Source of the DNA: a virus
Virus record (IMG/VR): IMGVR_UViG_3300046820_000088
Location: 38,424-102,423 of that record
Reading direction: 5' to 3' (one strand)
Length of the DNA: 64,000 bases
The notes beneath the pieces were generated by a model that was not told the origin of the DNA, did no database searches, and saw nothing but the letters and a program-made list of their open reading frames with translations. This document shows positions 7,875-15,263 of the stretch, one piece after another; position 1 is the stretch's first letter, and each line of letters begins with the position of its first letter. The position numbers and the translations under genes are program-made.

Positions 7875-9258
7875 AGTTCTCGTACTCTGTTTTACATATA
7901 GCCATAAACTCACTATACTCTGGAAATAGGGTGTGAAAGTCTGTTCCTAATCTTTTGTCGTTTTCTGTAAAGAAACTATAGAAGTCTCTGCGTCCTTGTT
8001 TAATCTTTTCGTCGCTGACTGGATTTTCTCTCATGTAATCTACTACACGCTTGAACACTTCGTACTCTAGTTCGTTAAATCCTACAGCTAGTCCATTAGA
8101 CATCATGTTGTCTTTGATAAACTGTAGATTATCTGACATGTACTGATTGAAGCTTTCTGGTAAGATATTGATCATCCAGTGTGGAGGTTCTTTTAAGTAC
8201 GGAGTATCGAACTGCACACGTTGATGCCACGGAGTTCCTGGATAGTCTCTTCTAAGTTCTAAGATCTTTTCCAACAGTGTTCTAAAGTTTGCAACTGTTA
8301 GTACATTAAAGGTAATCATAAAACTGATATCTTGTTGAGGAAGATTATCTAGATAGTATCTAAGATTCTTTTCCCAAAGAACAATGTCTAACCCAGTGCG
8401 AATATATTCGGCTTGTGGCCCCCAGGTGTCGATACTGGTATACAACTTAAACCCTTTGATGGCTTTTTTCTCTAATAACACCTTAACATGATCAACTAGT
8501 TTTTGTACAAGTCTGTGTGTTACTCCTAGATTACTGTTAAGATGAATTTCTAAGTGCGGACTAGGATCGTTTTCCAACATCTCTAACATCTTAAATGTAT
8601 TCGGATTCATCAACGGCTCTCCGCCTGTGATACGGAACACACGTAGATCTTTCTTAAGACTAGGCCACCATTCCCAGAATGCATCTACATAGGGATTGGG
8701 GTCATCTTTATTAAAAAATTCGCTGTAATTTAAAAAATCGATACCATACTGATTGTATGTTAGATCGTAGTTGCCGTGTCTCTTTACTTCTTCCATCCAA
8801 CTACTAGATGCCTGAGGGCAGCAATATCCACATCTAAAGTTACAACCGTTTCCGAAACTAACTTCGAGATGTCTAGGATTCCAATCGGCTTCCCAACCAC
8901 CGGCAACAATATCGTCGATTGTAGAGTCGATATAGTTAGAACTGTGCTTCATGCGATCACTAATATGCTCGCCCGGCAAGTCTTCAATATTCCAGCAATA
9001 ATAACATTCTTGAGGTCTGCCACCCTCCATCATTTCTTTACGTTGTTGTTTTTTCCAAGGTGTATTATGTAATGCACTAGGATTGTCTTTCAGCAACGTT
9101 TTGTCAATTTTGTGTGGCCGTGGATGATAGCAGCTATGATTATCTCCCATGTGAAGATATAGCGTTTCCATATTCCATTTTGCTAGACAAAATCCTTTGC
9201 CTACTTTGTTTAACTGGTCTCGTGTATCCTGTATAATCTCGATGTATTTTCTTGTCAT
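7864..9258 (-). CDS. Radical SAM protein, paralogue of the next upstream gene
   Basis: 464 aa. N-terminal module: C24 in FCLAKW, C43 in HSCYHP, C85 and C88 in CYYCWNIED. Radical SAM core: C139-x3-C143-x2-C146, then TGGEPL, the SAM-binding GGE motif. The order and spacing match the 539-aa protein encoded just upstream, so the two arose by duplication. The start ATG 9258 shares one base with the upstream stop. Probably works on the same kind of substrate as its paralogue; a phage protein or host factor is possible. Confidence 0.85.
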   Translation of the reverse strand: MTRKYIEIIQDTRDQLNKVGKGFCLAKWNMETLYLHMGDNHSCYHPRPHKIDKTLLKDNPSALHNTPWKKQQRKEMMEGGRPQECYYCWNIEDLPGEHISDRMKHSSNYIDSTIDDIVAGGWEADWNPRHLEVSFGNGCNFRCGYCCPQASSSWMEEVKRHGNYDLTYNQYGIDFLNYSEFFNKDDPNPYVDAFWEWWPSLKKDLRVFRITGGEPLMNPNTFKMLEMLENDPSPHLEIHLNSNLGVTHRLVQKLVDHVKVLLEKKAIKGFKLYTSIDTWGPQAEYIRTGLDIVLWEKNLRYYLDNLPQQDISFMITFNVLTVANFRTLLEKILELRRDYPGTPWHQRVQFDTPYLKEPPHWMINILPESFNQYMSDNLQFIKDNMMSNGLAVGFNELEYEVFKRVVDYMRENPVSDEKIKQGRRDFYSFFTENDKRLGTDFHTLFPEYSEFMAICKTEYENYGK

Positions 9259-10877
9259 TATTTTCCTAGATAGATATTTGGAAATGCTTTTTTAAAATCT
9301 GTTCCTCTTCGTTGATCGTGTTGTACAAAAAACTCAGATAGATTTTGAATATTAGTTTCTCTTATTTCAGCGGTGTATTTATTTTCTTCTATTAGCGCGA
9401 TGTTTCTTTTCAACTTCTCAACCTCGTAGGGTTTAAATCCAGTTAAAGATTTTTGATATATGTTTTCGTTGCAGTGTGTTTCCATCCATGTAAGTACTCC
9501 TTTCAAATGCTCTATATCTTTATCAGTAGCATTAAAAATATTAAGCCATTGGGGATTTCTTAATACTGGAATATCAAACCATACTCGTTGAAATGGTCTT
9601 ATTTTATATTTCATTTGAGCTAATACTGACCATTCTTTTCTCAACTGAAGAATCATTTCTAAGTATTCTTTTATATTAGGTATACTTAAAAGATTGAATG
9701 TATTGATAAAACTCACGCTGGTATTTCTGGTCTTACTTAAGAATGTTCTAGTATTTGTCAACATTCTATCAAAGTCAAGACCATTGCGTATATATTCGGC
9801 CTGCTCGCCTACGCTATCAACACTTACATAAAGTGTAAAATGTTTACAGGCTTTATCATTGTATTTGTAAAGATAAGTGAAGCTACCATCTTCAAGAGCG
9901 TGACCTATTACTGGAAATGTTTGAGGAATATCGAATCGTTCAATACTAGGAAGATCGCTGTTGTGATATTCTTTAGAGTCTTTACCGATGATAAAATGCT
10001 TCCACGAAGTCCAATCGCTTCCGTCTTTAGGATCAGGAACATAGCATTCTGCAGAATGTTCTACAGTATCTAATGCTTTAACTTTATCTACAAACTTATC
10101 AAACAGTTCCTGCTTCGGAGGGCACATGTTACTAGTAATGCTTAATTCTAGATTTTTATTAGGATTATCTTTTACGTAGTCTAGAACCTTAAAGGTATTT
10201 GCATCTAGCAAAGGTTCGCCGCCAGTCATGCGAAATACTTTGAGATTGGCGTATATGTCCGGCCACCATTTCCAGAAAGCTTCAACATAGGGATTATCTT
10301 TGTTTGCAAGACCGATTGGCATCAATCCAACATTTTTTAGAACAGCAATATTATTGTGTTCTTCTTTTCCTATGTTATAGGGACCGTATATTTCGATTTC
10401 GTTTTGCCATTCACTACTTAGGTGAGGACTACAGTAACTACATTTAAAGTTACATGTTTGATTGAAGTTTACTTCAACGTAAGTTGGCTTGACGTTAAAG
10501 TCAAACGGCTGACTGACAATCTCGTCGATTTTATCAACAGCCCAATGTTCGCTACTTCTGTAATATCTATCGCTAACGTGCCCGGCATCTTCAATCTTCC
10601 AGCAGTAATCACACCCTGTAGGTCGTTGACCTTCGAGCATCATTTTTCGTTCTTCGAACTTTTGATAGGTATTATGTAATGCACCAGGATCTAACTTTAG
10701 CTGATCTAAGTTAATCTGATGTGTGGGAGGGTGATAGCAACTATGTGTGCGACCATTAGTTAGATGCAAACTAACTTGAAGCCATTTGGCCGCACAGAAG
10801 CTCGGGCTTATACTGTCTATATGAGATTTTGATGAATCAAAACCTTTAACGTAAAAGTTGACTTTTTTTGTTTCCAC
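9258..10877 (-). CDS. Radical SAM protein, longest of the quartet
   Basis: 539 aa. N-terminal cysteines: C28 (FCAAKW), C47 (HSCYHP), C89 and C92 (CDYCWKIED). Radical SAM motif C142-x3-C146-x2-C149, then TGGEPL. Compared with its 464-aa paralogue it has an insert of roughly 70 residues in the middle of the core (around residues 270-340). First gene of the four-gene radical SAM run; it starts one base after the stop of a small unknown gene. Radical SAM proteins of this layout occur in aquatic T4-like phages but I know of no assigned function. Confidence 0.85.
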   Translation of the reverse strand: METKKVNFYVKGFDSSKSHIDSISPSFCAAKWLQVSLHLTNGRTHSCYHPPTHQINLDQLKLDPGALHNTYQKFEERKMMLEGQRPTGCDYCWKIEDAGHVSDRYYRSSEHWAVDKIDEIVSQPFDFNVKPTYVEVNFNQTCNFKCSYCSPHLSSEWQNEIEIYGPYNIGKEEHNNIAVLKNVGLMPIGLANKDNPYVEAFWKWWPDIYANLKVFRMTGGEPLLDANTFKVLDYVKDNPNKNLELSITSNMCPPKQELFDKFVDKVKALDTVEHSAECYVPDPKDGSDWTSWKHFIIGKDSKEYHNSDLPSIERFDIPQTFPVIGHALEDGSFTYLYKYNDKACKHFTLYVSVDSVGEQAEYIRNGLDFDRMLTNTRTFLSKTRNTSVSFINTFNLLSIPNIKEYLEMILQLRKEWSVLAQMKYKIRPFQRVWFDIPVLRNPQWLNIFNATDKDIEHLKGVLTWMETHCNENIYQKSLTGFKPYEVEKLKRNIALIEENKYTAEIRETNIQNLSEFFVQHDQRRGTDFKKAFPNIYLGK

Positions 10878-10878
10878 A

Positions 10879-11187
10879 TTATTCTAGTAAACTTTTACTT
10901 TTAGCAGTGACATCTTTTCTTAACCGTTCGACGTCCACTTTAAAATCTACTTTCTTGATTTCGTTTCTGTACTCGTAGAATGTTTCTAAAAGTTTATCTG
11001 CAACGACCTGTGCTTTTGTTTCTTGGATCTTATTCTTTATATCTATTTCCCAAACTCTACCGTTGGTAAACTCTAGACGAATATAATCTAGGTAAGCAAC
11101 CGGTAGAGTATTAATATAAAGGTCTTCAAAAATCTCAGGCCATTCTCTAACTAGGTCTAAAGGCGGTCTGAAGAAGTTTTTAGACAT
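10879..11187 (-). CDS. Unknown 102-aa protein before the radical SAM genes
   Basis: Small charged protein, probably alpha/beta at the start (PPLDLVREWPEIF) and helical at the C-terminus with alternating Lys and Glu. No Cys and no signal peptide. It overlaps the upstream 219-aa gene by 8 nt and abuts the radical SAM run, so it is transcribed with both. Its lack of a leader/core layout with a Cys, Ser or Thr-rich tail argues against it being a peptide substrate of the radical SAM enzymes. Family not recognised. Confidence 0.65.
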   Translation of the reverse strand: MSKNFFRPPLDLVREWPEIFEDLYINTLPVAYLDYIRLEFTNGRVWEIDIKNKIQETKAQVVADKLLETFYEYRNEIKKVDFKVDVERLRKDVTAKSKSLLE

Positions 11188-11839
11188 CAGCAGGTTCGTC
11201 GACCTTCTTAGTTACTTTCTTTACAGGTGGATCTAACGAATCTGCTTCTTTACGTAATCTAGCAGCTTCCTTATACATAGCATCTGCTTGACTACGATAT
11301 GATTTAGCAATGTCTTTGTCGCTTAACACTTCATTAGCCGCCGCCTTCAATGGCTCAACTCTTGTAGGAATGTTTGGCTCTCCGACATCTCTTCCTAGAT
11401 CTTTAACTTCTACGATTTCTTCTACAGAAGAATTCTTCTTAGGAGCACCTGCCACAAATGTATATAGATCATCTATAGCACAGTTTTTTTGTTCTGCAAT
11501 CAATACGTTTAGCTGATGAAGGTCGATAGCTGTTCCCGGAGTGGGGGTCATTTCGATAGAATCAGTAGGAACTTTTTGTAGAGCGCTGTCTGCATTTAAT
11601 GCCTGTAGCATCGGACGTCCGTCTGGAAATGTTCGTGTGAACATAATCTCGCCAAACTCAAATGCTTCTTGTGCTTGATCAGTTTCAACAACTTTCATGA
11701 TAGAATCATGATACTCATTTGAGAGTGGAGCAACTGGCAGTATCAATGCATAGTTTGATTCGCCGGGTAGTGTTCTAAACACTACTAATACTTTCGCCCC
11801 AGTTTTTTTAACCCTTCCAATGTGCTTTAACGATTTCAT
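11180..11839 (-). CDS. Unknown 219-aa protein (GRVKKTGAKVLVVFRTLPG family)
   Basis: The first 100 residues look globular (beta-rich, with a VVFRTLPGES segment); the last 60 are a charged helical tail with Lys, Asp and Ala. I recall similar proteins as conserved unknowns of T4-like cyanophages, from memory only. It overlaps both neighbours by 4-8 nt, so it is part of a translationally coupled run from 12048 to 10879. No enzyme motif is visible; a virion or scaffolding role is a guess. Confidence 0.65.
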   Translation of the reverse strand: MKSLKHIGRVKKTGAKVLVVFRTLPGESNYALILPVAPLSNEYHDSIMKVVETDQAQEAFEFGEIMFTRTFPDGRPMLQALNADSALQKVPTDSIEMTPTPGTAIDLHQLNVLIAEQKNCAIDDLYTFVAGAPKKNSSVEEIVEVKDLGRDVGEPNIPTRVEPLKAAANEVLSDKDIAKSYRSQADAMYKEAARLRKEADSLDPPVKKVTKKVDEPADV

Positions 11840-12048
11840 TGTTGTTCCCTTTTAGCAACGGACTCTAAAAATGTATTGAGTTTGTTATAAACTTTACCTA
11901 CAGCTTCCATCTCAGCTGCTTTGAAAGCACCTCGTTGGCTTGCAATATCGATTACACTTTTTAATGCTACTAGATCAGAAATATTAAGATCTGGTGCAGC
12001 TTGTTGTGGAGCAGCTGGTGCAGCTTGCTCTTTTACTTCTTCGGTCAT
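11836..12048 (-). CDS. Small Ala/Gln-rich protein (70 aa), unknown
   Basis: The N-terminal 20 residues are Ala, Pro, Gln and Glu-rich and likely flexible; the rest is a predicted helical hairpin (ISDLVALKSVIDIA then AEMEAVGKVYNKLN). Starts at ATG 12048 with a GGAGAA ribosome site inside the end of the upstream gene, and overlaps the next gene by 4 nt. No function assigned. Similar short proteins occur next to structural and replication genes in aquatic T4-like phages. Confidence 0.6.
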   Translation of the reverse strand: MTEEVKEQAAPAAPQQAAPDLNISDLVALKSVIDIASQRGAFKAAEMEAVGKVYNKLNTFLESVAKREQQ

Positions 12049-12321
12049 TTAGTTTCTCCTTAAGTGAGGACAAGCTAACATAAAGTAGGTAAGTTCTTTC
12101 TGGTCCTCAAATCCAACAACTGTTGAAGATTTAAACTTTCCTTGTGAATCAACACCAGGATTTTTAAGAACAAAAAACCTGCCTTTTAGTTTGCTTTGAA
12201 TCCAGTTGATCATTTTCTCATTATAGTAATCGCTTTCGTGTAGCGTAGCTTTGTTAAAATGAACACATGCTACTTTTACACGACGTTGACCTAAAACATC
12301 TAATGGGTTTATATCAAACAT
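12049..12321 (-). CDS. Unknown 90-aa protein, start without a ribosome site
   Basis: Basic alpha/beta protein with one Cys pair (VACVHF and LACPHL). The ATG at 12321 has no purine-rich ribosome site; instead a perfect TATAAATA late octamer lies 8 bases before it, which would give a 3-nt leader. An internal GTG (in RRVKV) has a better ribosome site (TAGGT) and could be used instead. The stop abuts the next gene's start. Family not recognised. Confidence 0.6.
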   Translation of the reverse strand: MFDINPLDVLGQRRVKVACVHFNKATLHESDYYNEKMINWIQSKLKGRFFVLKNPGVDSQGKFKSSTVVGFEDQKELTYFMLACPHLRRN

Positions 12322-12329
12322 AGTGTGAA

Positions 12330-12337
12330 TATTTATA
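12330..12337 (-). promoter_or_regulatory. T4-type late promoter octamer TATAAATA
   Basis: Exact match to the T4 late promoter consensus on the minus strand. With the usual 5-base gap the transcript would start at 12324, three bases before the ATG at 12321. The gene it serves has no ribosome site, so initiation would be nearly leaderless if the octamer is used. Confidence 0.6.
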
Positions 12338-12345
12338 GAGTGGGG

Positions 12346-12747
12346 TTAATCTTGAGACGATTCTTGGTTTAATCGCTTGGATAATGCTTTGTTGTAGCCC
12401 ATTTTCCGTATATCTCCTGAAAACAGATATAACTCAAATGCTGCACGTTCTTTCATTACAGTGATAGATTTCTTTGTGATGTAAAAAGGGGATTCGATAT
12501 GTTGATCTAACCATACCAAGACTTGTGGAGTTATTCCAAAATCTGGAGGAAAGTCAACTTTGTATGTTTTTATTTTAGCATACTTTTCAATAAACTCCAA
12601 ACATTGATCAGTCATTCGGAGTCCGCCGCTGTGCTTGTCTCTGATGTTCCACCACCAAACGGCTTTGTATTTCTTTCTTAACTCTTCATTAGCTTCAATA
12701 CCAGCAGCTTTCAAAAAAACTGAAGTATAAGCATCTTTAAGTTCCAT
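12346..12747 (-). CDS. Unknown 133-aa protein
   Basis: Helical, Trp and Lys-rich in the N-terminal half (KYKAVWWWNIRDKHSGG) with a later LVWLDQHIESPFYI segment. No metal motif. Its start ATG 12747 directly abuts the stop of the upstream gene at 12748, suggesting coupled translation. I recall such a GGLRM-type protein among conserved unknowns of T4-like phages, but cannot assign a role. Confidence 0.65.
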   Translation of the reverse strand: MELKDAYTSVFLKAAGIEANEELRKKYKAVWWWNIRDKHSGGLRMTDQCLEFIEKYAKIKTYKVDFPPDFGITPQVLVWLDQHIESPFYITKKSITVMKERAAFELYLFSGDIRKMGYNKALSKRLNQESSQD

Positions 12748-13032
12748 TTACTTAATTTCTTCACCTTGTGTCAACTTATATACTGCAAAATCATTAGTCT
12801 TAAACAGTTTGTTTAGTTTTTTGGCTAGATTATGAGCATGGCCTGGATTCGAAAAGCTGACCTTTTTATATTTTGGTCCAGGATAACTAGCAACTAAACT
12901 ACCACTTTTTAAATTAAATGGTTGCCCTTTATAAAAAACAGCCCAGATGGCTTCGCTTTCAAGGATCTGTTCGATCTTGAAGTTTTCCTTGTTAGCATAT
13001 TCGAGAATCACTCGAGGTTTTGGTCGACTCAT
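12748..13032 (-). CDS. Unknown 94-aa protein under hairpin control
   Basis: Basic alpha/beta protein with aromatic residues; no catalytic motif. The start ATG (13030-13032) lies at the foot of an 11-bp perfect hairpin whose loop holds the AGGAA ribosome site, and a late promoter octamer overlaps the other arm. Translation is therefore expected only from late transcripts starting inside the hairpin. The stop abuts the next gene. Function unknown; late expression hints at a virion or packaging role. Confidence 0.65.
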   Translation of the reverse strand: MSRPKPRVILEYANKENFKIEQILESEAIWAVFYKGQPFNLKSGSLVASYPGPKYKKVSFSNPGHAHNLAKKLNKLFKTNDFAVYKLTQGEEIK

Positions 13033-13069
13033 ATATACGTGTTCCTAATTAACCACGTATATATTTATC
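13031..13069 (-). promoter_or_regulatory. Start-site hairpin overlapped by a late promoter octamer
   Basis: ATATATACGTG (13031-13041) and CACGTATATAT (13054-13064) are exact reverse complements, 11 bp with a 12-base loop. On the minus-strand mRNA the loop carries AGGAA and the 3' arm includes the first two bases of the AUG at 13032. GATAAATA (13069-13062) is a late octamer with predicted +1 at 13056, which removes 8 of the 11 bases of the 5' arm. So read-through mRNA folds and hides the start, late mRNA does not. Confidence 0.72.
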
Positions 13070-13072
13070 TTT

Positions 13073-13321
13073 TTAGAACGCCCCGCCGTCGAACTTAACT
13101 TCTACACTAGATGTAGATGCTTTTATTTCGGACAACATTTGATGTATCTCTTGGACTGTCTTACCAAGTTTAGATGTCATAATAGCTAATTCATTAGTAA
13201 GATCTCTTGCCTCTTGAATAGATATTCGAATATCTTTCTGTTGGGACTTTTCGGCAGCATTTACTCGTTGAATGAGTTTTTCAACACTGGGTAGATTGTT
13301 TGGCAGATTACTTTGAGACAT
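13073..13321 (-). CDS. Small coiled-coil protein (82 aa), unknown
   Basis: Helical throughout with heptad-like spacing of Leu and Ile from about residue 14 to 68 (VEKLIQRVNAAEKS, then LTNELAIMTSKLGKTV), followed by a short acidic tail. Likely an oligomerising small protein. Overlaps the upstream gene by 14 nt. No homologue recognised. Confidence 0.65.
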   Translation of the reverse strand: MSQSNLPNNLPSVEKLIQRVNAAEKSQQKDIRISIQEARDLTNELAIMTSKLGKTVQEIHQMLSEIKASTSSVEVKFDGGAF

Positions 13322-13778
13322 TTGACAGTACCTGCTTCATTTCTATTTCAGTTTTAAACGGACCTTTGTAGTCATATCGTTGCAATGTAATCAGTTTAGG
13401 ACAGTGCGACTTAACCCACCCTTTTTCGAACTTAATAACATAGTAACCAGCACAATAAAGACTTTTACTATCTCCGCTTTTAGTAAATAACGGTAGTTTT
13501 CTTTTAACATCAAACATTGCGTTGTGCGGAGTAGCAGATGTAGAATATCCGTGTACTTCATTGGGTTCGGCGTTGTCTGCTTCTTTAACAATCTTAACTG
13601 TAAAAAAGTCTTTACCGAATTGATCTGTTAGACTTTCTTTATTGTCGTAGATCTTAATCCCTGACTCATTGCTGAGAACAAAACGATCATCTTCGTTCTT
13701 TCTAAGTGTTGCAAACTTTGAACCGTTTTGTTCTACAATCCAAAACTTATCTTGAATAATCGGTTTTGCTTGAATCAT
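13308..13778 (-). CDS. Unknown 156-aa protein
   Basis: Start set at ATG 13778, which has a strong GAGGAAA ribosome site 6 bases upstream; the longer frame to 13835 would run 35 nt into the RNase H gene and has no such site. Alpha/beta protein with a conserved-looking C-terminal half (YCAGYYVIKFEKGW, CPKLITLQRYDYKGPF). No membrane segment or enzyme motif. I recall it only as a conserved unknown of T4-like phages. Overlaps the next gene by 14 nt. Confidence 0.7.
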   Translation of the reverse strand: MIQAKPIIQDKFWIVEQNGSKFATLRKNEDDRFVLSNESGIKIYDNKESLTDQFGKDFFTVKIVKEADNAEPNEVHGYSTSATPHNAMFDVKRKLPLFTKSGDSKSLYCAGYYVIKFEKGWVKSHCPKLITLQRYDYKGPFKTEIEMKQVLSNVSK

Positions 13779-13800
13779 TTCTGTTTCCTCGCATGTATCA

Positions 13801-14805
13801 TTATGCTGTAATACTTTCATTGTTGTATCTTGCATTTAGTGGTTCCGCATAGCTTTGAGCTTGTTCGGAGATTTTTTTCAGATCATATAAACCACAGAAC
13901 TTCATCAGTCTAAGACCAACTTGATTAATATTCTTGTTAAGAGAAGTTGCTTCGGCAATAGTTTCAGCAATACGCATTTTAATATCATCGGGTTGATGGT
14001 TTAAATCAATAAGTCTTCGATTTCGTTCGTAGTCATCGATTACTCTGTGTTCGACACCTTCGTGGTCAGTCCATCTCTGTAACATGAGATTGTTCCAGGC
14101 ATATCCTTTGCTTTTACGATCTTCGAACGCTTCAGTAAGACCCACTTTTTTGCTTGTGCCTTTAGTACGTACACCCGGATACGCCGAGAAGACATTATCA
14201 CTGGTATCACCGCGCATACATTTTTCGAACAAGAGCCACTCTGGATTTGGAGCTGCTTTTTCTTCTTGAGTTTTTTTGTCGATGATCGGTTTGCCTTTAT
14301 CATCAAAGTAGCCTTCGTGTGTAATAGTAGTTTCTTGAACACCGTTGTATTGTTTTACATTGGGCGCGATTAACTGCACAAAGTCTGTGTCTGTAGAGAT
14401 AATAACGTGATTATCGTTCGGATGACTTTGTATCCATCCTGCAATTAAATCATCAGCTTCTAAAGAAGCGTGTTGCATTACAGTGCAGTTAGTTTTTTCT
14501 TTGACAAAATCTTTGAATGTGTCAAATGCTTCCCAAAAAACTTTTTCTTCTTCAGCTTCTCGTTCTGTGTGTGCAGCGCGAGCATCTGATCGATTGCGTT
14601 TGTAAGGAGCATAGTAGTCTTTACGCCAGCTACGACCTTCTAAGCAAAAGATAACATGACTACCATTAAACTGATTCCATGCTTTTCGAATACTGTTTAA
14701 TGTAATATGAAAGGCCATGCCGAGTTTAATATCGGCGTCGCCGTTGATAACGTGTCTAGCACGAAAAAATGTATTAGCTGTGTCTACTAAAATGTATGTT
14801 TTCAT
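13801..14805 (-). CDS. rnh: RNase H / 5'-3' exonuclease of the T4 Rnh (FEN) family
   Basis: 334 aa, close to T4 Rnh (305 aa). Acidic metal-binding motifs of the FEN/PIN nuclease fold: LVDTANTFFRA at the start, FCLEGRSWRKDYYAPYK near residue 54, LEADDLI near 120, and ISTDTDFVQL near 141, followed by RGDTSDN in the helix-hairpin-helix region. The role is removal of RNA primers from lagging-strand fragments. The first residues overlap the upstream gene by 4 nt. The helix-hairpin-helix GVRTKGTSKK region looks intact, so the enzyme is probably active. Confidence 0.88.
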   Translation of the reverse strand: MKTYILVDTANTFFRARHVINGDADIKLGMAFHITLNSIRKAWNQFNGSHVIFCLEGRSWRKDYYAPYKRNRSDARAAHTEREAEEEKVFWEAFDTFKDFVKEKTNCTVMQHASLEADDLIAGWIQSHPNDNHVIISTDTDFVQLIAPNVKQYNGVQETTITHEGYFDDKGKPIIDKKTQEEKAAPNPEWLLFEKCMRGDTSDNVFSAYPGVRTKGTSKKVGLTEAFEDRKSKGYAWNNLMLQRWTDHEGVEHRVIDDYERNRRLIDLNHQPDDIKMRIAETIAEATSLNKNINQVGLRLMKFCGLYDLKKISEQAQSYAEPLNARYNNESITA

Positions 14806-15263
14806 TGTTGTTCTTTTTTAAGGCGTTCTTTTAGACTACCAGAATCTATAGGACCGCCATAATCTCCGTCAACAACTACGTTTGCACATAGTTCTCGAAA
14901 CCATCGATCAACGATTTCTTCATCGGGATCTCCGTCGGAGCCGTAACCCTCTTGTTTTAATTTTAACACAAAATACTCATTCCAGTCAAGCTCTAAGAAC
15001 CCGTTGCGAATATTATCTTCGTTAACATGAGTATTAAGTACTCCTACCCAGGATTCTTTTTTACGAGTTGCACGTTCTTTTGGACTGAGTTTTGATAGTT
15101 CTTCAGCTTCTTTTGCTTTTTCAGCTTCTTGCCTAGCACGTTCTGCTTCACGCTGATGAGCTGCTGTTTCTTCTACAGCCTGCATTAGTTTCGATTCTGC
15201 ATCTGCAATAGTCTTTTCTAACTTATCTACACCAGTAATCTTTTTAAAGAATTTTCCTAACAT
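14802..15263 (-). CDS. Coiled-coil protein of unknown function (153 aa)
   Basis: Start set at ATG 15263 (TAATG overlap with queE, with GGGGAA upstream); a GTG four codons earlier lacks a ribosome site. Residues about 14-65 form a Glu/Ala/Lys-rich coiled coil (EEAEELSKL type), and the C-terminal part is globular and acidic, with WNEYFVLKLKQEG. I recall this C-terminal segment as common in aquatic phage unknowns. It ends inside the RNase H start (ATGA). No function assigned. Confidence 0.68.
   Translation of the reverse strand: MLGKFFKKITGVDKLEKTIADAESKLMQAVEETAAHQREAERARQEAEKAKEAEELSKLSPKERATRKKESWVGVLNTHVNEDNIRNGFLELDWNEYFVLKLKQEGYGSDGDPDEEIVDRWFRELCANVVVDGDYGGPIDSGSLKERLKKEQQ

Noticed and set aside
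8776-9072. Plus-strand frame within the 464-aa radical SAM gene
   Set aside because: Opposite strand inside a gene with intact motifs; codon pattern and lack of ribosome site mark it as a shadow.
10879-11187. A RiPP-type precursor for the radical SAM enzymes
   Set aside because: No Cys, no leader/core layout and an even charge pattern; looks like an ordinary small protein.
13779-13835. Upstream extension of the 156-aa gene
   Set aside because: No ribosome site at 13835, and it would run into the RNase H gene; the start at 13778 has GAGGAAA.
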